Assembly: GCF_005221305.1 (NCBI RefSeq)
Contig: NZ_CP039887.1
Location: 1,488,001-1,552,000 of the forward strand
Origin: Neisseria subflava
GTDB lineage: Bacteria > Pseudomonadota > Gammaproteobacteria > Burkholderiales > Neisseriaceae
Direction of reading: 5' to 3'
Length of the DNA: 64,000 nt
The notes beneath the pieces were generated by a model, which saw only the letters and a list, made by a program, of their open reading frames with translations, was not told the DNA's origin and ran no database searches. The position numbers and the translations under genes are program-made. The stretch's first letter is position 1. Each line of letters starts with the position of its first letter. Below are positions 47,001-54,835 of this stretch, piece by piece.

Positions 47001-47792
47001 TTACACTTTGGCAGAAGGCAGCAACTCTTCGACGAGCACCTTTAAAGCGCGCCTTCCTTCTCGATTTCTGGTACTGGGATGAGGTGCTCGGTAACATATT
47101 ATTTCCTTATCACCTTCAAAAGAAAATTTCTCCAGTTTTCCCTTATTCAAGCCGTTTATGCCTTGACCCGAGCCGGACAAATCAGGAAAGCACTCCCTCC
47201 GCGCCGCTACGCCGCCGTCTCCGCTTACGAAAAGAATAATCTGTGGCTTTAAAATTTCAATTTGGGCACGTAACAATTTACAGGAAAGTGTTTTTATATC
47301 TTCGAACCAATCCGAATGCTTAGGATGTTTAGTTTTATAGTCCACCGCAAAAATATTAGCCCACAAGATGCCTTCATTCCCACTTCGCTTAGCAACGTTA
47401 CGGACGAAATTGAAAAATGTTGCTCCTTTTGTGTTTCTTTTTAAATCCCCAGTCAAATTCCGCCAAATAAAATCTTTGCTTAACGACATCAGTTGCCTTA
47501 CATTTTCGGCATGATATTCATCAAATTTCTTGCTATCGTACCAACTTCGTGTTTCTCGACCGACAATCAGAATTTTATGTTCTGCGCTTTCATAATGCTC
47601 AGGGACAAAGCCCAAATGGATATTGGATAATTTATTGTCTTTATTGCTAATTGCACGCAACAAGTTCTGATGTTCCGGTTTGTTTAAAATCTCTACATAC
47701 TTATTCAGCAATAATTCTTGTAAATCATTCACTTGACGTATTCCTGTACTATTGAAACCGATTTTCCCACACTCAACTACCGATTTTTCCAT
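47001..47792 (-). CDS. Uracil-DNA-glycosylase-fold-like hypothetical protein
   Basis: A 263-residue protein that I cannot name with certainty. Motifs recall the uracil-DNA glycosylase superfamily: an N-terminal strand KILIVGRETRSWY, a middle block ILWANIFAVDYK, the hydrophobic strand LKPQIILFVSGDG and a C-terminal APHPST block like the HPS loop. The catalytic residues of canonical UDGs are not clearly present. I chose the ATG at 47792, which overlaps the upstream gene by 20 bases; the frame is open further upstream. It is more A+T-rich than murF and murE around it. Confidence 0.6.
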   Translation of the reverse strand: MEKSVVECGKIGFNSTGIRQVNDLQELLLNKYVEILNKPEHQNLLRAISNKDNKLSNIHLGFVPEHYESAEHKILIVGRETRSWYDSKKFDEYHAENVRQLMSLSKDFIWRNLTGDLKRNTKGATFFNFVRNVAKRSGNEGILWANIFAVDYKTKHPKHSDWFEDIKTLSCKLLRAQIEILKPQIILFVSGDGGVAARRECFPDLSGSGQGINGLNKGKLEKFSFEGDKEIICYRAPHPSTRNREGRRALKVLVEELLPSAKV

Positions 47793-48633
47793 ACTCTTGA
47801 TAATCGGAGAAACACAAGATGATGGTTTTACCGTTTTTACGATAAGGGTGGCAGAGGCTGTAATGACCGTCTTCCGCTTCATAGCGCATTTCCTGGGTTT
47901 GTCTGGCAAATACTTTTTGCAGGTATTCGCGCTCCTTCAAATCCGGGGAATAGACATAGTCCGTTTTCTTGACTGCTACTTTCTCACCATTTCGATTCAC
48001 GACAAAATTATCGCTACCTTCTGCATTCTGATTGGTGGCAGGCACGACTTCGTCACTCAGGGTAAGACGGGAGGAGTCGGCTGAAAAAGCCAGATAAACC
48101 GGTTTGTTGTCGATCTTATCCGGCACGATAATCACGGCAGACTTAAAAGACGAATTGTCTTTAGCCATCAAATCCAGGATTTCCGACGTTTTTCTGATAT
48201 ACGCCAAGTCAAAACGGTAATCAGCCAACGCATCTATTTGAACAGGATTGTCTTTGACGATACGCACCGACGATTGGATTAAGATGTCGCGTTTTTGTTG
48301 AATTGTCAGGTAATTGCCACCGAACAACAATGCCGCCAACAAAGGAAATACTGCCAACAACAAATATAAGGTTTTCCGGCCGCCTTTGCTTTCTTCCTCT
48401 TGTCCTCGCTCGGCAATACGGGTCAGATTCAACATGATGTTCAGCATCAGCGTACCGCCCATCACAGCAAAAATCCCCAGAATACTCATCAAGAAAATTT
48501 CTGTAATGTGTTCGCGGAACACCTTGAGTCCGAAAACTTGAATCAATATCAGCGCGAACACCCAGTACACCAGCAGCACGACTGCCACCATACCGACGAT
48601 ATTCGTTGCCTTAACCAATTTCTTTGCGTTCAT
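47773..48633 (-). CDS. Hypothetical inner-membrane protein between murE and murF
   Basis: A 286-residue protein with three hydrophobic segments (about 11-34, 44-66 and 88-106) and a large non-membrane C-terminal domain (QSSVRIVKDNPVQIDALADY onward) with no motif I recognise. The position in dcw is that of the neisserial dca gene, linked to competence in gonococci. That identity is only positional here, and I saw no repeat tract of the kind expected from a phase-variable gene. Confidence 0.65.
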   Translation of the reverse strand: MNAKKLVKATNIVGMVAVVLLVYWVFALILIQVFGLKVFREHITEIFLMSILGIFAVMGGTLMLNIMLNLTRIAERGQEEESKGGRKTLYLLLAVFPLLAALLFGGNYLTIQQKRDILIQSSVRIVKDNPVQIDALADYRFDLAYIRKTSEILDLMAKDNSSFKSAVIIVPDKIDNKPVYLAFSADSSRLTLSDEVVPATNQNAEGSDNFVVNRNGEKVAVKKTDYVYSPDLKEREYLQKVFARQTQEMRYEAEDGHYSLCHPYRKNGKTIILCFSDYQEYGKIGS

Positions 48634-48657
48634 ACTCTCAAATCTTGTTCAGACGGC

Positions 48658-49179
48658 CTATCTGCTCTGATTAATCAGCGGATACGGATTCACCGCGCCG
48701 CTCGGCAGATACACGCCGTAATGCAGGTGGGCCGGTGTGGTTCTAGCGTTGCCGGTTTTACCGACATAGCCGATGACCTGCCCTTCTTTTACTCGTTCAT
48801 ACAGACGGATACGGGCAAATTTATTCAGGTGGGCATAGTAATGCCACGCACCCGGCCCTTGGATACCGATAACTTTACCGCCCAATCGGTTGCGCCCAAT
48901 TTTGGTTACGATACCGGGCGTCGTACTGCGTATCGGCGTATTTTTCTTAGCAAAAATATCCACACCTTCATGCCTGCGCCCCTGACTGCGCGCCGCGCCC
49001 CAAGTGTCGTCAAAACGCTTGCCTTTAACAGGATTCGGCAGGCTTTGCTCGACCGGAGGCTGTTGCGCCCTCAACTGCTCGATTTCTGCAGTAGGACGCG
49101 GAAGTTGTTTGGTTGTACAGCCTGCGAATAAAACTACGGCTGCACTGATTAATAAGGTTTTTATCGGCATTTTCAGCAT
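48658..49179 (-). CDS. M23-family (LytM-like) peptidase lipoprotein
   Basis: A 173-residue lipoprotein with a lipobox at LFAGC (about residues 17-21) and a LytM zinc-peptidase domain. The metal ligands are visible as HEGVD (first His and Asp) and HLHYG, so the catalytic set looks complete. M23 proteins cleave peptidoglycan cross-bridges or act as amidase regulators. The start is the ATG at 49179 after AAGGAG; a TTG one codon earlier is possible. The position between murE and the membrane-protein gene suggests a role in wall remodelling. Confidence 0.88.
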   Translation of the reverse strand: MLKMPIKTLLISAAVVLFAGCTTKQLPRPTAEIEQLRAQQPPVEQSLPNPVKGKRFDDTWGAARSQGRRHEGVDIFAKKNTPIRSTTPGIVTKIGRNRLGGKVIGIQGPGAWHYYAHLNKFARIRLYERVKEGQVIGYVGKTGNARTTPAHLHYGVYLPSGAVNPYPLINQSR

Positions 49180-49311
49180 CAAATCGGTCTCCTTGTTGTT
49201 CAGACGGCCTTGTTAAAAAGTCTTCTGAAACAAACAACTGTGATGGGTTTAATGGCTGACGTGCCGTAATGCGTGTGTCGTATTGCTTTTATTGTATATG
49301 TTTAAATCTTT

Positions 49312-49345
49312 TTCAGACGGCCTTAAGGTTTCGGGCCGTCTGAAA
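49312..49345 (-). terminator. Terminator after murE
   Basis: TTTTCAGACGGCC and GGCCGTCTGAAAA pair across a short loop between murE and the M23 gene. Confidence 0.7.
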
Positions 49346-49359
49346 ATTTACGATATGGC

Positions 49360-50838
49360 TTAACCGCGCTCTGCCAATGCTTTTTCTGCGATTTCAAAAT
49401 CGGAGAAATGGTGCTTCACGCCTTGTACATCCTGATAGTTTTCATGCCCTTTACCGGCAATCAGAATGATGTCGTTCGTGGCGGCGCGTTCGACTGCGTA
49501 ACGGATAGCTGCGGCGCGGTCGGCTTCGACGTATTCGGGCGCGGGTACGGCAGGCAAAATATCGCTGATGATGTCTTGCGGATTTTCCAAGCGCGGGTTA
49601 TCGCTGGTAACCACCACTTTATCGGCACCCTGAACTGCTGCCGCACCCATCAATGGGCGTTTGCCACGGTCTCGATTGCCGCCGCAACCAAATACGCACC
49701 ATAAGGCCGCGCCCTGCGGTTTGATTTCCTGCAAAGTAGAGAGTGCTTTTTCCAGTGCATCCGGCGTGTGTGCATAATCGACAACGACCAAAGGTTTGCC
49801 GCTGTTCATAATGCAATCCATGCGGCCTGAAGCAGGACGGATTTTTGCCAGCACTTCCAAAACGTTATTGAGTGCATAACCGTTGGCACACAGCAAGGTA
49901 ACGCAGGCGGCGAGGTTTTGCGCGTTGAACCGTCCGAGCAAGCGCGTGCGGCAGCGGCCTTCGCCCCACGGCGTTTGAAATACGGCTTCCATGCCGTCTG
50001 AAGAGGCTGTGAAATGAACAATGCGGATGTCTGCGTGTTCGCTGAAGCCGTAGCCGTAAACGGCCAAATCGGGGCAGTCTTTTTTCAGACGGCCTATGAG
50101 TTCTGCGCCGTATTCGTCATCCACGTTGATAATGGCGTGTTTCAAGCCGTGCCAGTAAAACAGGCGCGACTTGATGGCACCATAGGCTTCCATCGTGCCG
50201 TGGTAGTCGAGGTGGTCTCGGGTGAGGTTGGTGAAGATTGCGCTGCGGAATGGCACGCCGTTGACGCGCGACTGGTCAAGACCGTGGCTGGAGACTTCCA
50301 TCGCGGCGGCTGTTGCGCCTTGTTGACGGAAACGGTAGAGCAGGGTTTGGACATCGACGGGAGCGGGGGTGGTGTGCGTGGTTTCTTCCAATGCGCCCCA
50401 AAAGCCGTTGCCGACCGTGCCGATAATGGCGGTTTTTTCTCCCAACAAATCGGTGGCTTGCGCCAGCCATTGTGTGATGGAGGTTTTGCCGTTGGTGCCG
50501 GTTACGCCCCAGACTTTGAGGTCGTCTGAAACATTGCCATAAACTTGCGCCGCCAACATGCCGGCACGGTGTTTCAAATCTTTGATGCCTTGATTGGGGA
50601 CTTTCCATTCGGGATTCCACGCGAATTTGCCGTCGTCGTCCCAAAAAACAAAAGCCGCGCCGTTGGCAATGGCTGCGGGGATATAACTGCGGCCGTCCGT
50701 ATATTCGCCCTGACAGGCAACGAAAATATCACCTTGTTTAATTTGACGGCTGTCTGAATGCAACAAACGCCCTGCTGCGTTTTCACACAGCAGAGGCGGA
50801 AAGTTGGTTTCAGCCAAGGGGGTTAACTTGCTGAACAT
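49360..50838 (-). CDS. murE: UDP-MurNAc-tripeptide synthetase (meso-DAP adding)
   Basis: Adds the third stem residue. The motif DNPR in VVTSDNPRLENPQD identifies the meso-diaminopimelate-type ligase. The P-loop is GVTGTNGKTSITQWL (about 111-125). Length is 492 residues from the ATG at 50838, preceded by AAAGAGAT; a TTG two codons upstream is possible. A mucosa-type uptake sequence lies at 50519-50530 inside the gene. It is 26 bases from penA. Confidence 0.96.
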   Translation of the reverse strand: MFSKLTPLAETNFPPLLCENAAGRLLHSDSRQIKQGDIFVACQGEYTDGRSYIPAAIANGAAFVFWDDDGKFAWNPEWKVPNQGIKDLKHRAGMLAAQVYGNVSDDLKVWGVTGTNGKTSITQWLAQATDLLGEKTAIIGTVGNGFWGALEETTHTTPAPVDVQTLLYRFRQQGATAAAMEVSSHGLDQSRVNGVPFRSAIFTNLTRDHLDYHGTMEAYGAIKSRLFYWHGLKHAIINVDDEYGAELIGRLKKDCPDLAVYGYGFSEHADIRIVHFTASSDGMEAVFQTPWGEGRCRTRLLGRFNAQNLAACVTLLCANGYALNNVLEVLAKIRPASGRMDCIMNSGKPLVVVDYAHTPDALEKALSTLQEIKPQGAALWCVFGCGGNRDRGKRPLMGAAAVQGADKVVVTSDNPRLENPQDIISDILPAVPAPEYVEADRAAAIRYAVERAATNDIILIAGKGHENYQDVQGVKHHFSDFEIAEKALAERG

Positions 50839-50864
50839 AAACAATATCTCTTTGATTGTTTGGA

Positions 50865-52613
50865 TTATGACGGTACTTTGACAGTAGCGGTATTACTTAA
50901 AGGCTTGGTCGGGGAAACGCCCAAGATGTTCAAACTTCCGCTCATGACTTCTTTGAATACGGGACCAGCAACCACGCCGCCGTAATAGCCGTTGGCAGTC
51001 GGTTCGTCGATGGTAACGGCCACGATCACGCGTGGATTTTTAGCCGGAGCAAAGCCGATAAACGTACCGACGTGTTTGTTGTCCACATAGCGGCCATTGA
51101 CCAGTTTACGCGCCGTACCGGTTTTCGCACCTACGTCGAAACCATCCACAGCACCGGCAGTACCGGTACCGCCGGCTTCAGTAACGGAAACCATCAACTC
51201 GCGCACTTTTTTCGCAGTAGAGGCTTTGATGACGCGCTTGCCTTTAGGGGCAACCGCTTGTTTTTCAAAACTTACCGGCAACAATTCGCCGTCATGGGTC
51301 AAGACAGTATAGGCTCGCGCCAATTGCAATAAGCTTAATTGCAGACCATAACCGAAAGACATGGTTGCCTGTTCGATTTTTTGCCATCTGCGCCAGCTTC
51401 TCAACAAACCTGCAGTCTCGCCAGGAAAGCCTGAGTGCATACGCACGCCCACACCTAAATCGTGATAGAAATCGTACATTTCTTTAGGCGTAAACATGGC
51501 AGAAAGTTTACTGGTACCGACGTTGGAAGATTTTTGCATAATGCCGCGCACATCCAAAGTAGGATAAACGTGGGTATCTTGTACGGTAGCCGGACCGATT
51601 TTGTAAGGCAGGGTGTTGAACGTATCGGTTGCATCCACTTTGCCTGAATCCAATGCTTTGGCAATGGTAAACGGCTTCATGGCAGAACCAGGTTCAATCA
51701 TATCGGTTACGGCGCGGTTGCGGCGCTGTTCGCTATTGGCCTGACCCGGTTGATTCGGATCGTAAGCCGGGCTGTTGACCAAAGCCAAAATCTCGCCGGT
51801 TTGCGCATCCAATACCACAACCGCACCCGCTTTGGCTTTGTGATAAGCCACAGCCTTGTTCAACTCGTCATAAGCCAGCGTTTGAATACGCTGATCCAAA
51901 GACAAAATCATGTCTTGGCCGTTTTTAGGCACGCTGTTGCGTGGAGAGTCGAGACTGTCAACGATATTGCCTTTATTATCGCGCAATACGACTTTCGCAC
52001 CATCCTCACCGCGCAGGCTGTCTTCACGGGAAAGCTCCAAGCCCTCCTGACCTTTGCCGTCGATATTGGTAAAACCGATAACGTGCGCAAACAGATTGCC
52101 CATCGGGTAATGGCGTTTCAATTCTTTTTGGAATGCGATGCCTTTAATGCCCAATGCTTTGATTTCTTCTGCTTTCTCGTAGCTGAGTTGACGTTTCAGG
52201 TAGATAAAGCCTTTGTCTTTTTTAGACAATTTATTTTTCAAAACTTCAACAGGCACATCGGCAAAGGCCGACAGTTTTTCTAATTGTTCTGCAGTCGGCA
52301 TTTCTTCCATACCGGAAGGCATGGCATACAATGATTCGGTAGGCGCACTCAAAGCCAATGTGGCGCCATTGCGGTCGGTAATCATACCGCGTGATGCCGG
52401 CAGCGGAAGCGTACGCACAAAACGTTGGTCGCCCTGATTTTTCAAAAACTCATGCTGACTGGTTTGCAGATAAACCCCGCGTACCAACAGACCGGTAAAT
52501 GCCAGCGCAACAGCGCCCAGCACCAAACCGATTCGCCCGTTACTTGTCAGCGGCTTTTTCGTTTTTGTTGTTCCAGACAGCATTTGAGGTTTATATTCGT
52601 TCTTAATTAACAT
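50865..52613 (-). CDS. penA: Penicillin-binding protein 2 (FtsI), septal transpeptidase
   Basis: The class B transpeptidase paired with FtsW. It has an N-terminal membrane anchor (about 27-50), a dimerisation domain and a transpeptidase domain with S310-A-M-K, S362-S-N and K497-T-G. Numbering equals that of gonococcal PBP2 through the active site. Residues M312, T316, L504 and V510 match those known in mosaic, reduced-susceptibility gonococcal alleles, while A311, N512 and G545 are as in wild type. There is no Asp insertion near 345. At 582 residues it looks intact and functional. Confidence 0.95.
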   Translation of the reverse strand: MLIKNEYKPQMLSGTTKTKKPLTSNGRIGLVLGAVALAFTGLLVRGVYLQTSQHEFLKNQGDQRFVRTLPLPASRGMITDRNGATLALSAPTESLYAMPSGMEEMPTAEQLEKLSAFADVPVEVLKNKLSKKDKGFIYLKRQLSYEKAEEIKALGIKGIAFQKELKRHYPMGNLFAHVIGFTNIDGKGQEGLELSREDSLRGEDGAKVVLRDNKGNIVDSLDSPRNSVPKNGQDMILSLDQRIQTLAYDELNKAVAYHKAKAGAVVVLDAQTGEILALVNSPAYDPNQPGQANSEQRRNRAVTDMIEPGSAMKPFTIAKALDSGKVDATDTFNTLPYKIGPATVQDTHVYPTLDVRGIMQKSSNVGTSKLSAMFTPKEMYDFYHDLGVGVRMHSGFPGETAGLLRSWRRWQKIEQATMSFGYGLQLSLLQLARAYTVLTHDGELLPVSFEKQAVAPKGKRVIKASTAKKVRELMVSVTEAGGTGTAGAVDGFDVGAKTGTARKLVNGRYVDNKHVGTFIGFAPAKNPRVIVAVTIDEPTANGYYGGVVAGPVFKEVMSGSLNILGVSPTKPLSNTATVKVPS

Positions 52614-52691
52614 GTTGAACTTCTCATGACTTAGCTGCTCAGTGAGCCATCAAATCCCGTAAATCTTGCACTAATGCAAGGCTCTATATTC

Positions 52692-52955
52692 TTATTTTTT
52701 GCGTTCCAGCATAGCCGTATTATGCGCACCCGGTGGAAGCAGATGTTGCTTTTCGGCCGCCACTTTAATCAGTTTGTGGTTTGCCAATCTTGCTTGCTCC
52801 AATTTCAAGCGCGCGTAATCCTGTTCCAACTGAATTTCCCGTTTTTGTGCCTTATCCAACTCGATAAAATGCAAACGGGACTGGTTTTGCTTAAATACTA
52901 CGGCAAAGGCTGAGACCGTCACCAAAACCAGCAATAAAATATTCAACTTACCCAT
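52692..52955 (-). CDS. ftsL: Cell division protein FtsL
   Basis: A small bitopic divisome protein (87 residues) that forms a coiled-coil complex with FtsB and FtsQ. An N-terminal membrane helix (NILLLVLVTVSAFAVVF) is followed by a heptad-rich region (LHFIELDKAQKREIQLEQDY). The call rests on topology and on the conserved place between rsmH and penA. Confidence 0.9.
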   Translation of the reverse strand: MGKLNILLLVLVTVSAFAVVFKQNQSRLHFIELDKAQKREIQLEQDYARLKLEQARLANHKLIKVAAEKQHLLPPGAHNTAMLERKK

Positions 52956-53018
52956 CTCAAACTTTCAGACGGCCTGTCAACAGGACTATCTCTTACGACA
53001 GCGTTCAGACGCCATCCC

Positions 53019-53981
53019 CTACTCAATAACCAAAAATTCGCCACTGCTTCGTTCCGCCACACGCAAAACTGCACTGCGCGCACGCGGATTGGCTTCAGTC
53101 TCGGTCGAACCCGGTTTGATTGCTTTGCCTACAGCCTTCAAAGGCGGCTGAGGTAAATCCGCTTCCTTAAGCACCGCCCAACGGGGCAATGGCGCATGTT
53201 GCGAATATTTTTTAATAAACTGCTTCACAATTCTGTCTTCCAGCGAATGGAACGCAATGACAGCCAAGCGTCCACCCTCTTTCAGACGGCCTGCAACCTG
53301 CGGCAAAACTGCCTCTACCTCTTCGAGCTCGCGGTTAATAAAGATGCGAACTGCCTGGAAGGTGCGCGTTGCAGGGTCTTGTCCGCGCTCACGAGTACGG
53401 ACGTTTTGCGCCACAAGCTGCGCCAGCTTGCGGGTTGTATCGATGGGACTCTCCTCGCGTTGCGCAACAATGGCGCGCGCAATCTGGCGACTAAACCGCT
53501 CTTCACCATAATTCTTAATTACCTCGTGTAAATCCTGTTCGGATGCAGTTGCAATCCATTCTGCCGCAGACATCCCGCGAGTCGGATCCATCCGCATATC
53601 CAACGGCGCATCAAAGCGGAAACTGAATCCGCGGCTGCCATCGTCAATTTGCGGCGACGAAATCCCCAAATCAAAAAGCGCACCATCAATCTTATCGATG
53701 CCTAATTCATCCAAGGCCGTCTGAAATGTTTCAAAACCATTGTGTACGACACTGACGCGCTTATCTTGCTTTGCCAATTCATTAGCTACCGCAATCGCCT
53801 CGGGGTCTTTATCAAAAACAATCAAACGACCCTGCTCACCCAAACGCGACAAAATCAGCCGGGAATGCCCTCCCCTACCGAACGTACCGTCCACATAAAT
53901 CCCGTCTTCACGGATTGCCAACGCATCCACCGCCTCATGCAACAAGACAGTAACATGCTGATAATTTTCAACTTTACTCAC
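53019..53981 (-). CDS. rsmH: 16S rRNA (cytosine1402-N4)-methyltransferase RsmH
   Basis: Methylates C1402 in the ribosomal decoding centre. The N-terminal HVTVLLHEAVDAL and SAM motif VDGTFGRGGHSRLIL, then GALFDLGISSPQID and AVIAFHSLEDRIVKQF, are characteristic. The start is a GTG at 53981 overlapping the mraZ stop (GTGA). The 320 residues are normal. Confidence 0.96.
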   Translation of the reverse strand: MSKVENYQHVTVLLHEAVDALAIREDGIYVDGTFGRGGHSRLILSRLGEQGRLIVFDKDPEAIAVANELAKQDKRVSVVHNGFETFQTALDELGIDKIDGALFDLGISSPQIDDGSRGFSFRFDAPLDMRMDPTRGMSAAEWIATASEQDLHEVIKNYGEERFSRQIARAIVAQREESPIDTTRKLAQLVAQNVRTRERGQDPATRTFQAVRIFINRELEEVEAVLPQVAGRLKEGGRLAVIAFHSLEDRIVKQFIKKYSQHAPLPRWAVLKEADLPQPPLKAVGKAIKPGSTETEANPRARSAVLRVAERSSGEFLVIE

Positions 53982-54433
53982 AATTGCAAATCCGTTTGAC
54001 TCAATTGGAAAGCCAACTCATCAGGATCAATATCCAAAGCCTGATTCATTTCCTCTTCCCAATGTTCGCGACCCCACAACTCCATACGGTTTGCACGGCC
54101 AACCAAAGTAACTTCTTTTTCAAAATCCACGCGTTTGCGCAGATTGGCCGGAATCAAAACGCGTCCGGCGCTGTCCCATTCCAAAATCTCCGCATTGTGC
54201 AGCAGTAAATTCTGATACCGTTGCAAAGACTCATTGCCGGCCACTTTCAACTTCAAAATCTGCTCGGCTTTTTCTTCCCAAACGGGCTCGGGGTACATCA
54301 ATAATTTTTTTCGAGAATCCAGAGTAACCACAATTGCAGGCGTATAACGGCGCAGCAAAATATCGCGGAATTTGGCAGGAATCGCCAACCGCCCTTTACT
54401 GTCCATACTCAACTCATGAGCACCGCCAAACAC
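53978..54433 (-). CDS. mraZ: Transcriptional regulator MraZ
   Basis: A ring-forming DNA-binding protein with two SpoVT/AbrB-type domains (DSKGRLAIPAKFR near residue 11; DSAGRVLIPANLR near 88). It represses its own dcw promoter. Family proteins begin MFxGA, so the GTG at 54433 is the likely start (151 residues), with GGGG six bases upstream; the TTG at 54451 would add six unusual residues. Its own predicted boxes lie about 110-130 bases upstream. Confidence 0.93.
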   Translation of the reverse strand: MFGGAHELSMDSKGRLAIPAKFRDILLRRYTPAIVVTLDSRKKLLMYPEPVWEEKAEQILKLKVAGNESLQRYQNLLLHNAEILEWDSAGRVLIPANLRKRVDFEKEVTLVGRANRMELWGREHWEEEMNQALDIDPDELAFQLSQTDLQL

Positions 54434-54467
54434 ATCACACCCCAAATTCAATTAAAATAAAACTAGA

Positions 54468-54486
54468 GTGGGATTAAAAATCCCAC
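54468..54486 (-). promoter_or_regulatory. Perfect hairpin in the mraZ leader
   Basis: GTGGGATT (54468-54475) and AATCCCAC (54479-54486) are exact complements around a 3-base loop. Each arm carries the GTGGG core of a MraZ box. It lies about 35 bases before the mraZ GTG. Confidence 0.6.
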
Positions 54487-54540
54487 CTTCCTAAAATATT
54501 TCGTTTTCACTCCTACGGAACACTTTTTAGGAAAAAGTAA

Positions 54541-54601
54541 CCACTTTCACCCACTATGCCCCACTAACCGACACTATAAGAAATTTTGGCAATCAGGTCA
54601 A
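54541..54601 (-). promoter_or_regulatory. dcw promoter with three MraZ boxes
   Basis: On the minus strand TTGACC (54596-54601) and TATAGT (54573-54578) are 17 bases apart. Immediately downstream (54541-54565) three TGG(G) repeats occur at exact 10-base spacing (TGGGGCATAG, TGGGTGAAAG, TGG), the arrangement of MraZ boxes. Binding there would cover the transcription start. Confidence 0.78.
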
Positions 54602-54706
54602 ATCAACCCTTTATCCGAAATGAAACACTAAATACTTAAAATTCAATAGGTTATATATACAAAAATGCATGACAAATTGATATGCCGGTTATTTCATATA
54701 GCATAA

Positions 54707-54756
54707 AATACTATATTTAGTATTATTTGCTTTTTTAAAATACTACATATAGTATT
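54707..54756. promoter_or_regulatory. Two 18-base palindromes, unknown operator
   Basis: AATACTATATTTAGTATT (54707-54724) and AATACTACATATAGTATT (54739-54756) share AATACTA-N4-TAGTATT. Their centres are 32 bases apart, about three helical turns, so two dimers could bind on one face. They lie just upstream of the midA-like promoter. Confidence 0.65.
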
Positions 54757-54767
54757 TTTATACCCGA

Positions 54768-54796
54768 TTACCACCCCTCTCACAAGGGGCTATAAT
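54768..54796 (+). promoter_or_regulatory. Promoter of the MidA-like gene
   Basis: TTACCA (54768-54773) and TATAAT (54791-54796) are separated by 17 bases. The spacer contains the small inverted repeat CCCCT-N6-AGGGG. Confidence 0.6.
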
Positions 54797-54835
54797 ATAC
54801 AAACAAATTCAAATTTTTTACATTATCTAACAGTC

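Noticed and set aside
47793..47909. N-terminal extension of the UDG-like protein by 39 codons
   Set aside because: The extension lies entirely inside the upstream membrane-protein gene in another frame and looks like out-of-frame translation; the ATG at 47792 is more economical.
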